Part shown: positions 25,001 to 36,152 of the stretch, piece by piece
Position numbering within the stretch: position 1 is the stretch's first letter
Layout: every line of letters begins with the position of its first letter
From: Flammula alnicola
Taxonomy: Eukaryota > Basidiomycota > Agaricomycetes > Agaricales > Strophariaceae
Length of the DNA stretch: 64,000 nt
Assembly: GCA_015499995.1 (NCBI GenBank)
Contig: JADNRV010000006.1
Location: 124,001-188,000, forward strand
Reading direction: 5' to 3'
Notes under the pieces: model-generated
The model's database searches: none
The model's input: the letters and a program-made list of their open reading frames with translations, nothing else
Told to the model about the DNA's origin: nothing
Position numbers and translations under genes: made by a program

Positions 25001-26232
25001 GGGTTGTTGCGAGGCGGTATAACGAGTTCCATAATATGCACAACAAACTCAAGGAACGTTACATCCTCGTGAAGAATCTCGATTTTCCGGGAAAGCGCCT
25101 CGTTGCCTCTCTTTCTGGGAATTTCTTGGACACAAGGAGAATTGCGTTGGAGAAATATCTTCAGGTGAGATTGCAATTTTTAATTTTCTTGTGACTATCA
25201 ATCACTGATGTTCTCCCCAGAGTGTCATTGCCATACCGGTAGTCTGTGAGAGCGAGGAGCTCCGGGCCTTCTTATCTCGCGATTCGCCTTTCATGGCCGC
25301 TGCTCATCGTGAAACAGCAGTCTCGAAGACGCATGCCCCTTTTCTGGCGCCAATCTTGTTCGCAACGTCTATCGATCGTGGCTGAGAGTATCGACGACAT
25401 GTTCTTTGGGCCTTCCATGCTGGATGTCATGATCCAGCGCCTGACTCGCCAGGCCGCCGAATTTACAGGCATTGTTGGTTCGGAGTTAATGACGAGGATT
25501 TAGTTGCGCAGGCTCTGAATGCGTCTGGAAAGGCCGCCTCAGAGGCGACTTTGATGAAGTTATCGGGGGATCTCAAACCCTTGGAGGGAGAGACGAGTAC
25601 TTCTACGTTCTCAGCGCCGATTTGTGATTTGATCCTTGCGGTATTCGAGCTCAACAAGAAGAATAATTGGTTGAGGCGTCAGGCTATCGTGATTATCCTG
25701 CAACAAGTTCTTGGTGGAACAATTGAACGGTATGTCTTCTTTCCATTTCATGTTCCTCCATATTGATAACAACCTTAGGAAAATCCGAGAGAACGTCAAA
25801 GGATTGCTCCGCGAAACCCGGCTACTGTCGTACATCGACCTACTCCGCGACAATCTTTGGCCTGGCGGGAAGCTCAAGCCGCCAGGCCCACCGCGCACCG
25901 CAGAGGAGAAGATCCGGACACGAGACGAGGCAAACAGAAAGCTTTCATCTCTTGTTCCTGGTACGTTCTCAAGTTCCTTCATTTGGTCTCCATGTCTGAA
26001 TTTGAAGTTAAGATCTTGCTGCCAATATGATTGGTCGATCTAATGCCCGTCGCGGGGCTCGCAGGATTTTTGCAGTCCTGCAGAACAGACGCCTTAATCA
26101 GCATATTGTATATACCATCATCGACGAAGTTAGTGCAGAATTACTCCTACGTAACGAATTTGTTACTGATTTTCTGGTGACCACGAATAGGTTTTTGCTG
26201 CAATTTTCCCAGAAACAACTGGCAATGCTTGA
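22066..26232 (+). CDS. MDM1: PXA-RGS-PX-nexin C protein of the Mdm1/Snx13-25 family
   Basis: An ER-anchored tether at ER-vacuole and lipid-droplet contact sites in yeast. N-terminal membrane segments (MHIPFSTQTVIFVGILAVVL and a second hydrophobic stretch) lead to a PXA domain with VVKRILPKVTAHIDQFRESE. An RGS-like block includes FMEFMDRRHRSLPVQFWLTV plus ESFKNPLE. A long Ser-rich linker with SPVSETSSEPS follows, then a PX domain (VVARRYNEFHNMHNKLKERY, FPGKRLVASLSG). The nexin-C end is SNARRGARRIFAVLQNRRLN, then TIIDE joined by a GTTAGT intron to VFAAIFPETTGNA (TGA 26230-26232). Homology-frame breaks by one base occur near 22526, 24565, 25340, 25378 and 25489; adding one base each time restores the family sequence. 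Size and domain order are normal, so I treat it as a functional gene with assembly indels. Confidence 0.85.
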
Positions 26233-26378
26233 GGATACCCCGTCCCATTCGACCATGCCCCGCCGACAAGCTATCGAAAAATAGTTTCGCTTATGATCCT
26301 ATATATCCCACTTGACGATCTTTCCTAATATATGTGTCCTGGTATCCACCTGTATAATAAATGCTTCAATCCATAATT

Positions 26379-28383
26379 TCAGGTAGTGCTGGCGTTGGAC
26401 ATTTCAACGTCTTCTATGAATTCGTGCTCCACAGAAGATTCATTTGCCTTTATGGATAGATCGTCCGCCGAAGTTTGCGCTTCAGGCTCGTCTTCCTTAG
26501 TAACTTCGTCCTGTGCAGGCGATGACTCTACTTTTATAGTAGAAGATTCGCCTGTCGGACCAGCCACTTCAGCCTTAGGCTTCTTCCTGGGACGCCGCTG
26601 CATTAGGACACCTTGCGCAGTCGGGTCATCATAACTGGAGATCAGAGGCTTAGTGCTAGTTGATCGGGTCAGCTCGAAAAACCTACATTTGGATTGCATG
26701 CAGGATAAAGCCTCCAGATCCAGACATCGCCATCATAGGGTGTGTACGGCCAGGAAGTACCTAAGCAGTGCAAATCAGACGAAAATGCCTCTTTGGGTTT
26801 TAGAAAAAGGAGAACGAACCTGGTAACGTCGTAGCCATGTTTCTGTAACTGTTGGACATAGATATTGAGGAAGATTGCGAAGTTTTGCTTGCAAGTCTAC
26901 GACGATCTAGAATGCTTCAATGAATGGTGTCACATCCTGAAGAAGTTGGTAGGCCTACCTGATTGAATGGACTATGTACCACGATCGATGCCGAACCTGC
27001 GAGATATGGGGATAACCTTTCGATTATTGAATATGGATCGTATTCGCTTGATATTACAAGGCTATCCGCTTTGGTTAAGAAAAGAGCACCAGATTTTGAG
27101 GGAGATTGAACTCACCCCTCGAACTCTCCAGAGAAAAGTTCTTCCCGTGTGTTATTAAGAAGGTCCAAAATAGCTTTCCTTTTGTTCAAGCGATATTTTT
27201 GGCGCTCTGATTTGACTTGATCGTCAGGGATGTCGCTTGGAGGAAGTACTGGGGAGTAAAGTAGTATTAGGGACCGCGACACGTTGGTTTTTAAGTGATA
27301 ATACGCACTAGGTGTATAATCTTCCTCTGCTGTTGCCCAATTTAGGGATATCAGTATGTCTGTAACCGATGAAGGAAAATTCAGTTGCTCTAGGACAGGA
27401 TATGCTGGGGGCGAATCTGTGTGGCATATCGTGATAACTTTTCCTTGACCTGCGCCAAAAAATCAGACAACAGGATGGGCAAAAGAAGTGAAGCAGAAAT
27501 TACCTCCCATACGTTCAAGTATGCCTGCTACAACTATGCCAGAAGCATCATCTACCGCTAGATATCTTCCTCCAGGCCGAATGTTTGCCAAATTCAGCAC
27601 TTGCGACAGTGCGTCTATTCGTAAATCACGTAGGCGGTTTTGATCCTTTTGGAACCAATATTCACAAACGTTGAATAGTGTAGGTTCAATAGTGGAGAAG
27701 ATTTTCGAGTACCTATTTCTCATGAGCAATGGTCGACACTGGCGTTCAGTACTCACTTCGCTTCCTTCCGCTTCTTATATTTATCCTTGCTGTACTCCGT
27801 TTTCAGAGAATAGTTGGCATGTTGCTCGATTTGCTTTTTGATGATGTCCTGATGGTTAATGAATATCCAGTTACTACGGTTATTGAAGTGAAAAAGAGGA
27901 GGAAATGCGGAGGAGAGATTTGACGTACAGATGCGTGAACACCTGAGCGCTTCAACGCCTGTATTTCGTCCACAGTCAAAGGCTGCACGAACTCTCCGTC
28001 GTTTATGAGTTCATTTGTGGCATCGGTGTCCTCTGCATAAAATATTTAGAAAGAATGAGGGACAAAGAGGTGGACACATACCAACTTCTTCTAAGGTACG
28101 AGGAGGCAGATATTTGAGCCTTTTGTCCTCGATCTCATACGTCAGGCCGTATGGTTGGCCGATTAGTTCATTGGCATAGAAAGAACCGAATTTTCCAATA
28201 ACGACGGTCCTAGAATTGCATTCAGCATGGTGCTTCGGAACAGAAATTCAGGACGCACATATTTTTCTCTACCTTCACACTTTTCACATCGCCATTCGGT
28301 AGACGCACGAGTACGAGGTCTCCTGATTGAATACCTGGATCCCTAGATTTTTGTTCGCTTTTCGATAGTTTGAAGGTGCTCAT
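26379..28383 (-). CDS. TRM6: tRNA (adenine-N1)-methyltransferase non-catalytic subunit TRM6
   Basis: A nuclear partner of TRM61 in the m1A58 tRNA methyltransferase (Gcd10/Gcd14). From the ATG at 28381-28383: MSTFKLSKSEQKSRDPGIQS, then GDLVLVRLPNGDVKSV. The TRM6 core follows: GSFYANELIGQPYGLTYEIE and EFVQPLTVDEIQALK with SGVHASDIIKKQIE. Next are KRKEAKYSKIFSTIEPTLFN, ANIRPGGRYLAVDDASGIVV plus AGILERMGG, and DYTPVLPPSDIPDDQVKSER. The C-terminal part ends WLRRYQVLPGRTHPMMAMSG plus GGFILHAIQM and then an acidic tail. The GGRYLAVDDASG block replaces the SAM-binding loop of the catalytic subunit, as expected for TRM6. About nine short introns. It is adjacent to and divergent from the UCS gene, with only about 190 bp between their start codons, so the two probably share an intergenic promoter. 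Confidence 0.88.
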
Positions 28384-28571
28384 AGCAGCAAGTGGATGGG
28401 TGAAAAAGAGGTTGAAAATATCTGAAATTATTTCCGGGTCTCGCGATCACTTTCTAATTTGCGTCTTTCCATCAGCATGCATTCCCTCACTCAGTACTCA
28501 GTCCTCACGAACAATCGCAATCCTCAGAGGTCCTATCGCAAGGCGCCCATCTCTCCAGACCTCCTTCAATT

Positions 28572-30644
28572 ATGGCAGCAAACGATGTCGATGAAAGCCT
28601 GAATCAAATCCTGAAGAAGACCCAGACGCAGTCTGAACGCAAGCTGCTACCAGATGAAATCGCATGCTTGACCTCCGTGTTTTTATCAACCCGATCGGAT
28701 GCGACAACTATCCGCTCCAAAGCCTATGTCGTCCTCTCTGCATTCTGCCAAGGAGTACGAGATGTAAAGGGGAAAGGGAAGGAGCCCGACGATACCACCA
28801 AACGTATCGTCGACACATTCGGCCCAACTGTCCTTCAATATCTTGGAGAAACCGACGAGACACCCCTCCTTACTGGCATTTCCTTCCTTACAGCGCTGTT
28901 CCAAGTCGATTCTCAAGCAGCTTCTGCCATATTTACTCAGGAAGGGGTGGTGGAAAACTTGATGGACACTGTAGATCTTTCGCCGTCCCCACTCCTATGC
29001 CAGGAAGTCGCCCATCTCCTCGGGCAGGCATGTGGACACAAAAGCTGCAGGGCGGTCATCACATCACAGATCGTCCGTTGGTTAGAGTTCAAGTCTCGCC
29101 AATCTACAGACTTGGTATTGCAAAGTGCTGCCTCTGTCGCGCTTATAAAGCTTTCCAAAGGTTCTGCTTCCGATGCTCCCGAGAACGGAACGCCAGAAGT
29201 CCGAAGTGGTCAGACAGACGAATTGGCAGAAAGGATGGTAGAGATTATCATTTCTGGGCAGATTACTTCTGCTGTTGATGCTGTCGAAGGGTTGGCATAT
29301 CTCAGCACTGACCCCATCGTGAAGGAAACCCTTTCCAAAAATTCGACTTTCTTCAAACGTCTTTTTCCATTGGTTCCTGTGCACAAGGCCGGCGCATCGA
29401 CAGCTTCGAGCGACCTCAATCCTACCTTGATTTATGGTGTCCTCCTTATTATATGCAATTTGACGAGCTTCCGACCACGTCTTACTGAGGAGCAGAGACA
29501 AATGGAAAAATTGAAGGGAATGACCAAGGCTGCCAAAGGGTTATCAGAAGAGACAGATACGGCCTCTTCATTGGACGACGACGATCATGTCAAAGCACGC
29601 ATACGCTTGCTTATCGCATCTGGCGTCCTTCCTGTCTTCCCAGCAGCCATTGCGGCTTCCGATTCTCCTGGTGTCAGGCTCAGCGTTGGTAAATCGTTGT
29701 TGGGAATAGTTGAGGAGAAGGAGAACAGAGGAAAGGTTCTCCAAGCTGGAGGAGCGAAAGTATTACGGACCATCATCAAGCAGTCGCTATCGGCGCACCC
29801 TGACACTTCTAAGAGCAAGCAAGCAAATCTCAATCCAACGGAACTCCAGACTATTCAGGCTTTGGCGAAGCTTGCTATCACGGCATCGCCTGTACAAGTT
29901 TTTGGGCCTAACGTTGGGGCGATGTACGACGCAATTCGACCCTTTTCAATTCTATTGCAGCATCCATCATCGAATTTGTTGCAACGTTTCGAAGCCATAA
30001 TGGCTTTGACTAACCTGGCTTCTCACAGTGCAGATATGTCTTCGAGAATTGCGCAAGCTCCTGGTGTTCTAGACAAGGTCGAACTTTTACTCCTGGAAGA
30101 GCATACCCTTGTCCGCAGAGCATCGGTCGAACTCGTATGCAATCTCATCGCTGGATCGGATGACACCTTCGAACGTTATTCAGGAGATACTCCCAATTCT
30201 GCGTCCAAAATTCATGTCCTTCTCGCGTTGTCAGACGTCGATGATTTGCCAACACGGTTAGCGTCATCTGGAGCCCTAGCCACAGTCACCGCAGCACCCA
30301 CTGCCTGTAAAGCACTCATCACTCTACAATTCGAAAAACATCGTTTTCTATCGGTGATGGTCCAGCTCATTGACCCCTCGTGTTTGCCGAAGTCACAAAC
30401 GGAAGACAGTGAAGGACCTTTGGATACAAATGCTGGTCTCGTGCATCGTGGAGTTGTTTGTGTTTCCAATGTTTTCAAAAGCATCACTGATGTCAAGATT
30501 CGCGAAAAAATGTTTAAACAAGCAACGGAAACAGGTTTACTGCGCGCTCTTCTCCAGCTAGTCAAAGGAGAGGGTGTGGTCAAAGACCAGGGTATCATTC
30601 AGCCAGCTGCGGAAGCACTAAAAGCAATAATGGATAGGAAATAA
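28572..30644 (+). CDS. SHE4: UCS-domain myosin chaperone (She4/UNC-45/Cro1 type)
   Basis: A cytosolic chaperone that folds and stabilises myosin motor domains. It is a single uninterrupted 690-residue exon, in contrast to its intron-rich neighbours. Armadillo-like helical repeats run throughout: MAANDVDESLNQILKKTQTQ, LTGISFLTALFQVDSQAASA, LLCQEVAHLLGQACGHKSC. The central block is VDAVEGLAYLSTDPIVKETL. The UCS C-terminal part shows PTLIYGVLLIICNLTSFRPR plus LTEEQRQMEKLKGMT, VRLSVGKSLLGIVEEKENRG, and ALTNLASHSADMSSRIAQAP with RRASVELVCNLIAGSDDTFE. No N-terminal TPR domain is present, as in fungal She4 and unlike animal UNC-45. The gene lies 354 bp upstream of, and points toward, a myosin-I gene. 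Confidence 0.88.
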   Translation: MAANDVDESLNQILKKTQTQSERKLLPDEIACLTSVFLSTRSDATTIRSKAYVVLSAFCQGVRDVKGKGKEPDDTTKRIVDTFGPTVLQYLGETDETPLLTGISFLTALFQVDSQAASAIFTQEGVVENLMDTVDLSPSPLLCQEVAHLLGQACGHKSCRAVITSQIVRWLEFKSRQSTDLVLQSAASVALIKLSKGSASDAPENGTPEVRSGQTDELAERMVEIIISGQITSAVDAVEGLAYLSTDPIVKETLSKNSTFFKRLFPLVPVHKAGASTASSDLNPTLIYGVLLIICNLTSFRPRLTEEQRQMEKLKGMTKAAKGLSEETDTASSLDDDDHVKARIRLLIASGVLPVFPAAIAASDSPGVRLSVGKSLLGIVEEKENRGKVLQAGGAKVLRTIIKQSLSAHPDTSKSKQANLNPTELQTIQALAKLAITASPVQVFGPNVGAMYDAIRPFSILLQHPSSNLLQRFEAIMALTNLASHSADMSSRIAQAPGVLDKVELLLLEEHTLVRRASVELVCNLIAGSDDTFERYSGDTPNSASKIHVLLALSDVDDLPTRLASSGALATVTAAPTACKALITLQFEKHRFLSVMVQLIDPSCLPKSQTEDSEGPLDTNAGLVHRGVVCVSNVFKSITDVKIREKMFKQATETGLLRALLQLVKGEGVVKDQGIIQPAAEALKAIMDRK

Positions 30645-30998
30645 TTGACGCTTTGTTAGATTGTATAATACTCGTATAGAGTCACTTTAACGAGGAAATT
30701 CTGCTGCGCGTATTTTACAGCTTGTCATTTCTAGTAAAAAGCGCAGGCCCAACTACGCAACTCGTCGAACTTAGAATTCTGTCGATATTAGCCAGTGTTA
30801 GCCGTGCCTCACGGAAGAAGCCGTGAGCTTGATTACCGATGATGGTAATACTAATTGCAAACATCACCCTTCAAGTTCTTGGACCTATATATCTTTTCCT
30901 ACTGTACTCTCTGCACATCCGCATTGCCTGCTGCTCTAAACTCCCTGGGCTTGCGGATATCCCTATACCCATCTCGATAACCCTACACTAATTCCAAG
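30645..30998. other. Spacer between the UCS gene and myosin-I
   Basis: 354 bp that must contain the 3' end of the UCS transcript and the myosin-I promoter. A pyrimidine-rich stretch precedes the one-codon first exon. No other gene is seen. Confidence 0.6.
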
Positions 30999-33900
30999 AT
31001 GGTACGTATGCCCCTATATCCATACTGCATCGGTTCCAACTACACTGCATATTACAGGCTCCGTCGAAGAAGGCTGGAAAGAAGGTGACCCCTGCCGCTA
31101 AGAAATCGGGCGGGCAGGCAAAGGTGGCAAAGGTGCGCAGAGTTGGCCGTTGGCATTAAGCGCTCGGATCTGATCTTCGTGGCAGGCCGATTGGAAGGAG
31201 GGCTTCAAAAAGAAGCAGGTAGGAGTGGCAGATATGACCCTTCTGACCACGATCAGCAACGAAAGCATCAACGATAACCTTCAAAAACGATGGACGAACG
31301 CGGAAATTTATACTTATATTGGTGCAGTCTTGATATCGGTCAATCCTTTCAGAGGTATGGTGGGATCGTAATCTCAGTTGTCGCTGTATTTATGCTTCGT
31401 CTTCCTCATAGATCTCGGTATATATACGGATGAAACTTTGAAGAAATACCAAGGGAAGAACAGACTAGAAGTGCCCCCACACGTCTTCGGGATTGCAGAA
31501 AGCGCGTATTACAACATGAACGCCTACCATGAAAACCAATGCGTGATCATCAGTGGAGAATCAGGTGCTGGGAAGACTGAGGCTGCAAAACGAATCATGC
31601 AATACATCGCAGCTGTCTCGGGTGGACAAGACAGTAGTATCCAAGAGATCAAGGACATGGTTCTGGCCACCAATCCCTTGCTGGAAAGTTTCGGCTGTGC
31701 TAAGACGCTGCGGAATAACAACTCGAGTCGACATGTAAGTAAAGCCAGGTTCCATCTTGATTTGCTAATATTCTCGTCTCTGACAGGGAAAATACCTGGA
31801 AATCATGTTCAACGATAGAGGCGAACCTGTAGGAGCACAAATTACAAACTATCTTTTGGAAAAGGGACGCGTTGTGGGCCAAGTTGAGAATGAACGCAAC
31901 TTCCATATTTTCTATCAATTCACAAAGGCAGCCTCGGACGAGCAACGGGGTGAGAAGCCTCCCAAGTGGTATTCATATTCTTGCTGACAAGCATTCAGAG
32001 GCATTTGGCCTTCAAGGTCCTGAGGCATATGCCTATACAAGTATGAGCAACTGTCTTTCAGTTTCGGACATCGACGATACCAAAGACTTCCGCGAGACCA
32101 TTGTGAGTTTACTCGTTTTCTTTTAGAACTTCGCCTACAAATTGTATTTTTAGCAAGCAATGAACGTGATTGGTCTCAGCCCGGAAGAACAGAACGAGAT
32201 TTTCAAGATGTTGGCTGTTATATTATGGCTTGGAAACGTGCAATTCGACGAGATGGATGACGGAAATTCTTCCATATCCGATACAGGAGTAACCGACTTC
32301 GTCGCCTACCTCATGGAAGTCGATGCTGCCCAAGTCCAAAAGGTTCTCACTTCAAGAATGATCGAGACAACAAGAGGTGGAAGGAGAGGGTCCATTTACG
32401 ACGTTCCCTTGAATCCTGCACAGGCAACATCGGGACGTGACGCGCTGTCGAAAGCCATCTACAATAATTTGTTTGAATGGATCGTGTCCAGAGTGAATGT
32501 ATCTATGAAGACGCGGTCTGCACATTCTCAGATCATCGGTATTCTGGTAAGGCCTTACCCCAGTCAGCCGATTTCTTTATTCACGCAATGTACAGGACAT
32601 CTTTGGTTTCGAAATCTTTGAGGTTGGTTTTAATTTTCCGCACGCAATCAGTCTTCGTGATCTCTTTGTAGGACAACTCCTTCGAACAATTGTGCATCAA
32701 TTACGTCAACGAGAAACTCCAGCAAATCTTCATCGAGCTCACACTAAAGACAGAGCAAGAGGAATATGTTCGCGAACAAATCAAATGGACGCCAATTAAA
32801 TACTTCAACAACAAGATTGTGTGCGACCTTATTGAAGAACGTCGGCCTCCGGGAATTTTTGCTGCTTTGAACGACGCTTGCGCGACGGCCCACGCAGATC
32901 CCGCAGCTGCAGACAACAGTTTCATGCAGAGAACTTCTTCTCTTGCGTCAAATCCTCACTTTGAGGCTCGCGGTGCCCAATTCTTGGTCCGCCATTATGC
33001 AGGAGATGTCATGTACAACGTTGCTGGTATGACTGACAAAAACAAGGACTCCTTGATCAAGGACTTGCTCGATCTCGTGGCCAGCAGCGGAGACTCCTTT
33101 TTGCAGACGCTATTCCCGGATCGCGTCGACCCTAACAGCAAAAAGAGACCGCCAACTGCTGGTGACAGGATTAAGGTGCGTTACACCATCTTTTCAGTCT
33201 TTAACTCGTTAGTAAATCTCGACCAGCAATCGGCAGGCGCCTTGGTGGACAACTTGATGAAAGCGCAGCCCTCTTACATTCGTACCATCAAGCCTAATCA
33301 AAATCGAAGTGGCTCGGAATATGACTCGAAAGCCATACTGCATCAAATCAAATACCTCGGTTTGCAAGAGAATATCCGTGTTCGCCGCGCCGGTTTCGCG
33401 TACCGAAATACCTTCGAGAAGATGGTTGAGCGATTCTACCTGCTATCGCCCAATACTTCATATGCAGGAGAGTATACCTGGTCTGGAGACTCCAAATCAG
33501 GCTGTGAGCAAATTCTTAAAGACACAGGCATCGCTAAGGAAGAATGGCAGATGGGTACTACGAAGGCATTCATCAAGAATCCAGAAACGGTATCTTTATT
33601 ACACTTTTCCTCTCCTTGATCTTGTTGCTGACGGCACGTTCTCCAGCTATTTGCTCTCGAAACTATGCGAGACCGGTACTGGCACAACATGGCTGGCCGT
33701 ATTCAGCGGGCCTTCAGAAACTATTTGCGCTACAAACATGAGTGTGCTCGGCGTATACAGAGATTCTGGAAGAATAATAAGGAAGGAATCTCATATGCCC
33801 AGATTCGCGACTATGGACACCAACTCCTCGCAGGTCGCAAGGAGCGCAGAAGGTTCAGTCTTATCAGCTATCGAAGGTTTATGGGTGATTATCTTGATAT

Positions 33901-35654
33901 CAACGACAAGAGTGCATTCGGAGAGGAATTGGCCACCGCCTGTGGCATAGGACGTGAGTCTTTTCACTGATTCTCTTTGTTGCAGAGTTGAAGAATTATG
34001 TATTGCTTCAGGGGAGCCGGTAATTTTCAGTTCGAGGATTCAAATGCTGGTATCCAAGTTTGGTCGCTCTAGTAAACCTGGTCCGCGATTCCTTGTTTTG
34101 GTGAGTAGTACTATATGAAATGTATCAATAGTCTCTCATGGTCCTACAGACTGCAAAAGCGTTGCACATCCTCGTCATGACTGACAGGGATGGTGGAGCA
34201 CAGATTGCTCTAGAGAGGAAGATTCAACTTGTTGCTATCAAGAGTTTAGCTATGTCAAGCCTTCGAGATGACTGGCTGGTACGTATACATTGATTGACTT
34301 TTCTCAAACCAAAACTGATGGTAGTTGAAACAAGGTAATCAACGCAAATGCCTCTGAAGAAGGCGATCCCGTCATCAGCTGCGTTTTCAAGACTGAACTA
34401 GTGACGCACCTCGTCAAAGCGACCAATTCCAATGCCAATTTGTTGATTGGTCCAACGTAAGCAAACTAAGTGGTCTATAATCCCGTCCTTATCGTTTGCT
34501 TTTAGTGTGGATTACAGCAAAAAGAAGGACAAACGAGCTCAGATTAAATTCATCAAGGACGAAACAGTTCCGCGAAACGACATTTACAAGAGCCACGTTG
34601 TGCACGTACCCTCAGGAGAGCCACCTAGTAGCGTTTCCCGACCTCCTGCTAGGAGAAAACCAGGAGTTGTTCGGCCGATCACCCAGGGAAAACTGTTGAG
34701 AGCGGGTGGCCCAGACGTAAATTTTATTTTTTCTTCAAAAAGTTGGTGGTTGATTCTTATTATTTTGCAGAAACCACAAGCAAGGTCGAGACCAAAGCCT
34801 GCGGCTCAACCTCTTCCTGGCCGTACGACGACGGCTGTCTCCAAACCCGCTGCTATAACGCACACACCGGCTACGTCAACCGCGGCTAGTACGTCGGCAA
34901 GTAAATCAAAACCTGCCCCTGCACCTCCTCGTCATGCCCCCGCACCTCCGCCGCCACCTCCGCCGCCTCGTCAACCTGAAGTACCTCTCTACAGAGCGAA
35001 GTTCGCATTCGAAGGACAGGAAGGTGAAATGTCGCTGAAGAAGGACGAGGTCGTTGAATTGGTAGAGAAAGACGACAACGGGTGGTGGCTAGTGAAGAAG
35101 GATGGCGCAGAAGGTTGGGCGCCAAACAACTATCTTGAACTTGTTCCGCCTCAAGCCGCGCCTGCCCCGCCGCCACCTCCGAGAAAAGCGCCACCGCACA
35201 AGGCCGGTCATAATCTCTCTGCATCAATTGCGGACGCGTCTGCGAAGCCTATCTCCGTGTTTCCAGGTATGGCAGCTGCCAATGGATCTGCAGCGCCTTG
35301 GAAGACGAAGGCGGCTTCAAACACGGACAGTTCTCCTGGCAGTTCGCGTCCATCGAGTTCGTTAGCATCAAAGCCTCCTCCGCCTGTGGCGTCGAAACCA
35401 AAGCCTCCTGCTGTTGGGGCGAAACCTGTGGCTGCACCGAAGGTTGGGGCGAAGCCTGCGGTTCCTTCGGCACCGAGACCAGCGCCTGCCGCCCCCGCCC
35501 ACGCGAGAGCATCGAGACCTGCTGCTGCCCCAGGCCAAGTGGATCTTGCCGCAGCTGTAAGTAGCAAAATCATATCGTACTATGGCCTTTTGCTGACAAC
35601 CGCCTTCCTTTATAGCTCGCAAAACGTGCGCAGAGAATGGCAGAGCAAGAATGA
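30999..35654 (+). CDS. MYO1: Class I myosin (Myo3/Myo5 type) with TH1 and SH3 domains
   Basis: An actin-based motor of endocytic patches. The first coding exon is just ATG (30999-31001), followed by GTACGT. Exon 2 gives [18 protein letters not shown] and [20 protein letters not shown]. The motor has the P-loop [38 protein letters not shown] (switch I), [20 protein letters not shown] (switch II/relay), and a TEDS-site Ser in [14 protein letters not shown], the p21-activated kinase (Ste20) type. The actin and converter parts include [12 protein letters not shown] and [22 protein letters not shown]-like [20 protein letters not shown] precedes a TH1 tail ([20 protein letters not shown]). A long Pro/Ala region surrounds an SH3 domain: [20 protein letters not shown] and [20 protein letters not shown]. 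The end is [12 protein letters not shown] (TGA 35652-35654); I see no acidic Arp2/3-binding tail. Confidence 0.92.
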
Positions 35655-36152
35655 TCATCAACTTAGAATTTCTAAATATTCAATCATTTTTGCTCACGAA
35701 GATGCACTTATGATACTGTAGCTTATCTCGGGCAAATACTGGTTTCGGTTGTATTTAATGCACACACGGACTCTGAATGTGGAGGAGGATGGAATATAAT
35801 GTGTGTTGTATAGATGGTCAGACAGATGCAAATGTAGCTTGTGTTTATGATGGTAGATGAGTTCGGATTCGGGTATGTGATTACGGATATCAATGCTGGA
35901 AACGAAACGAAACGAAGACGATTATAGAGAACAGCATGGGTGGAGAGGAGTGATAGTAAAAGTGAAGTAGAAGTGAAGAAGGAAAATCCATACTGTGGAA
36001 GGAATATACATGAGGTATCTAGACATTGTGTAGTGAGTTTATTATCTATGAGTAACATATCGTCTGGGAGTTGAGGTTCCACATTAATAACCAATGCTCA
36101 AGTACGAAGTCGTAGTAGTAAAGCAGGTCTTTCGTTCCTTCCCTTTGAACCT
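35655..36152. other. Convergent 3' spacer
   Basis: About 500 bp between myosin-I (+) and the Ser/Pro-rich gene (-). It contains a short (GAAAC) tandem near 35900. A 123-residue minus-strand open frame here has no family features and is taken as chance. Confidence 0.5.

Noticed and set aside
34886..35661. Antisense ORFs across the myosin-I Pro/Ala region
   Set aside because: They are by-products of the GC-rich repetitive codons on the sense strand.
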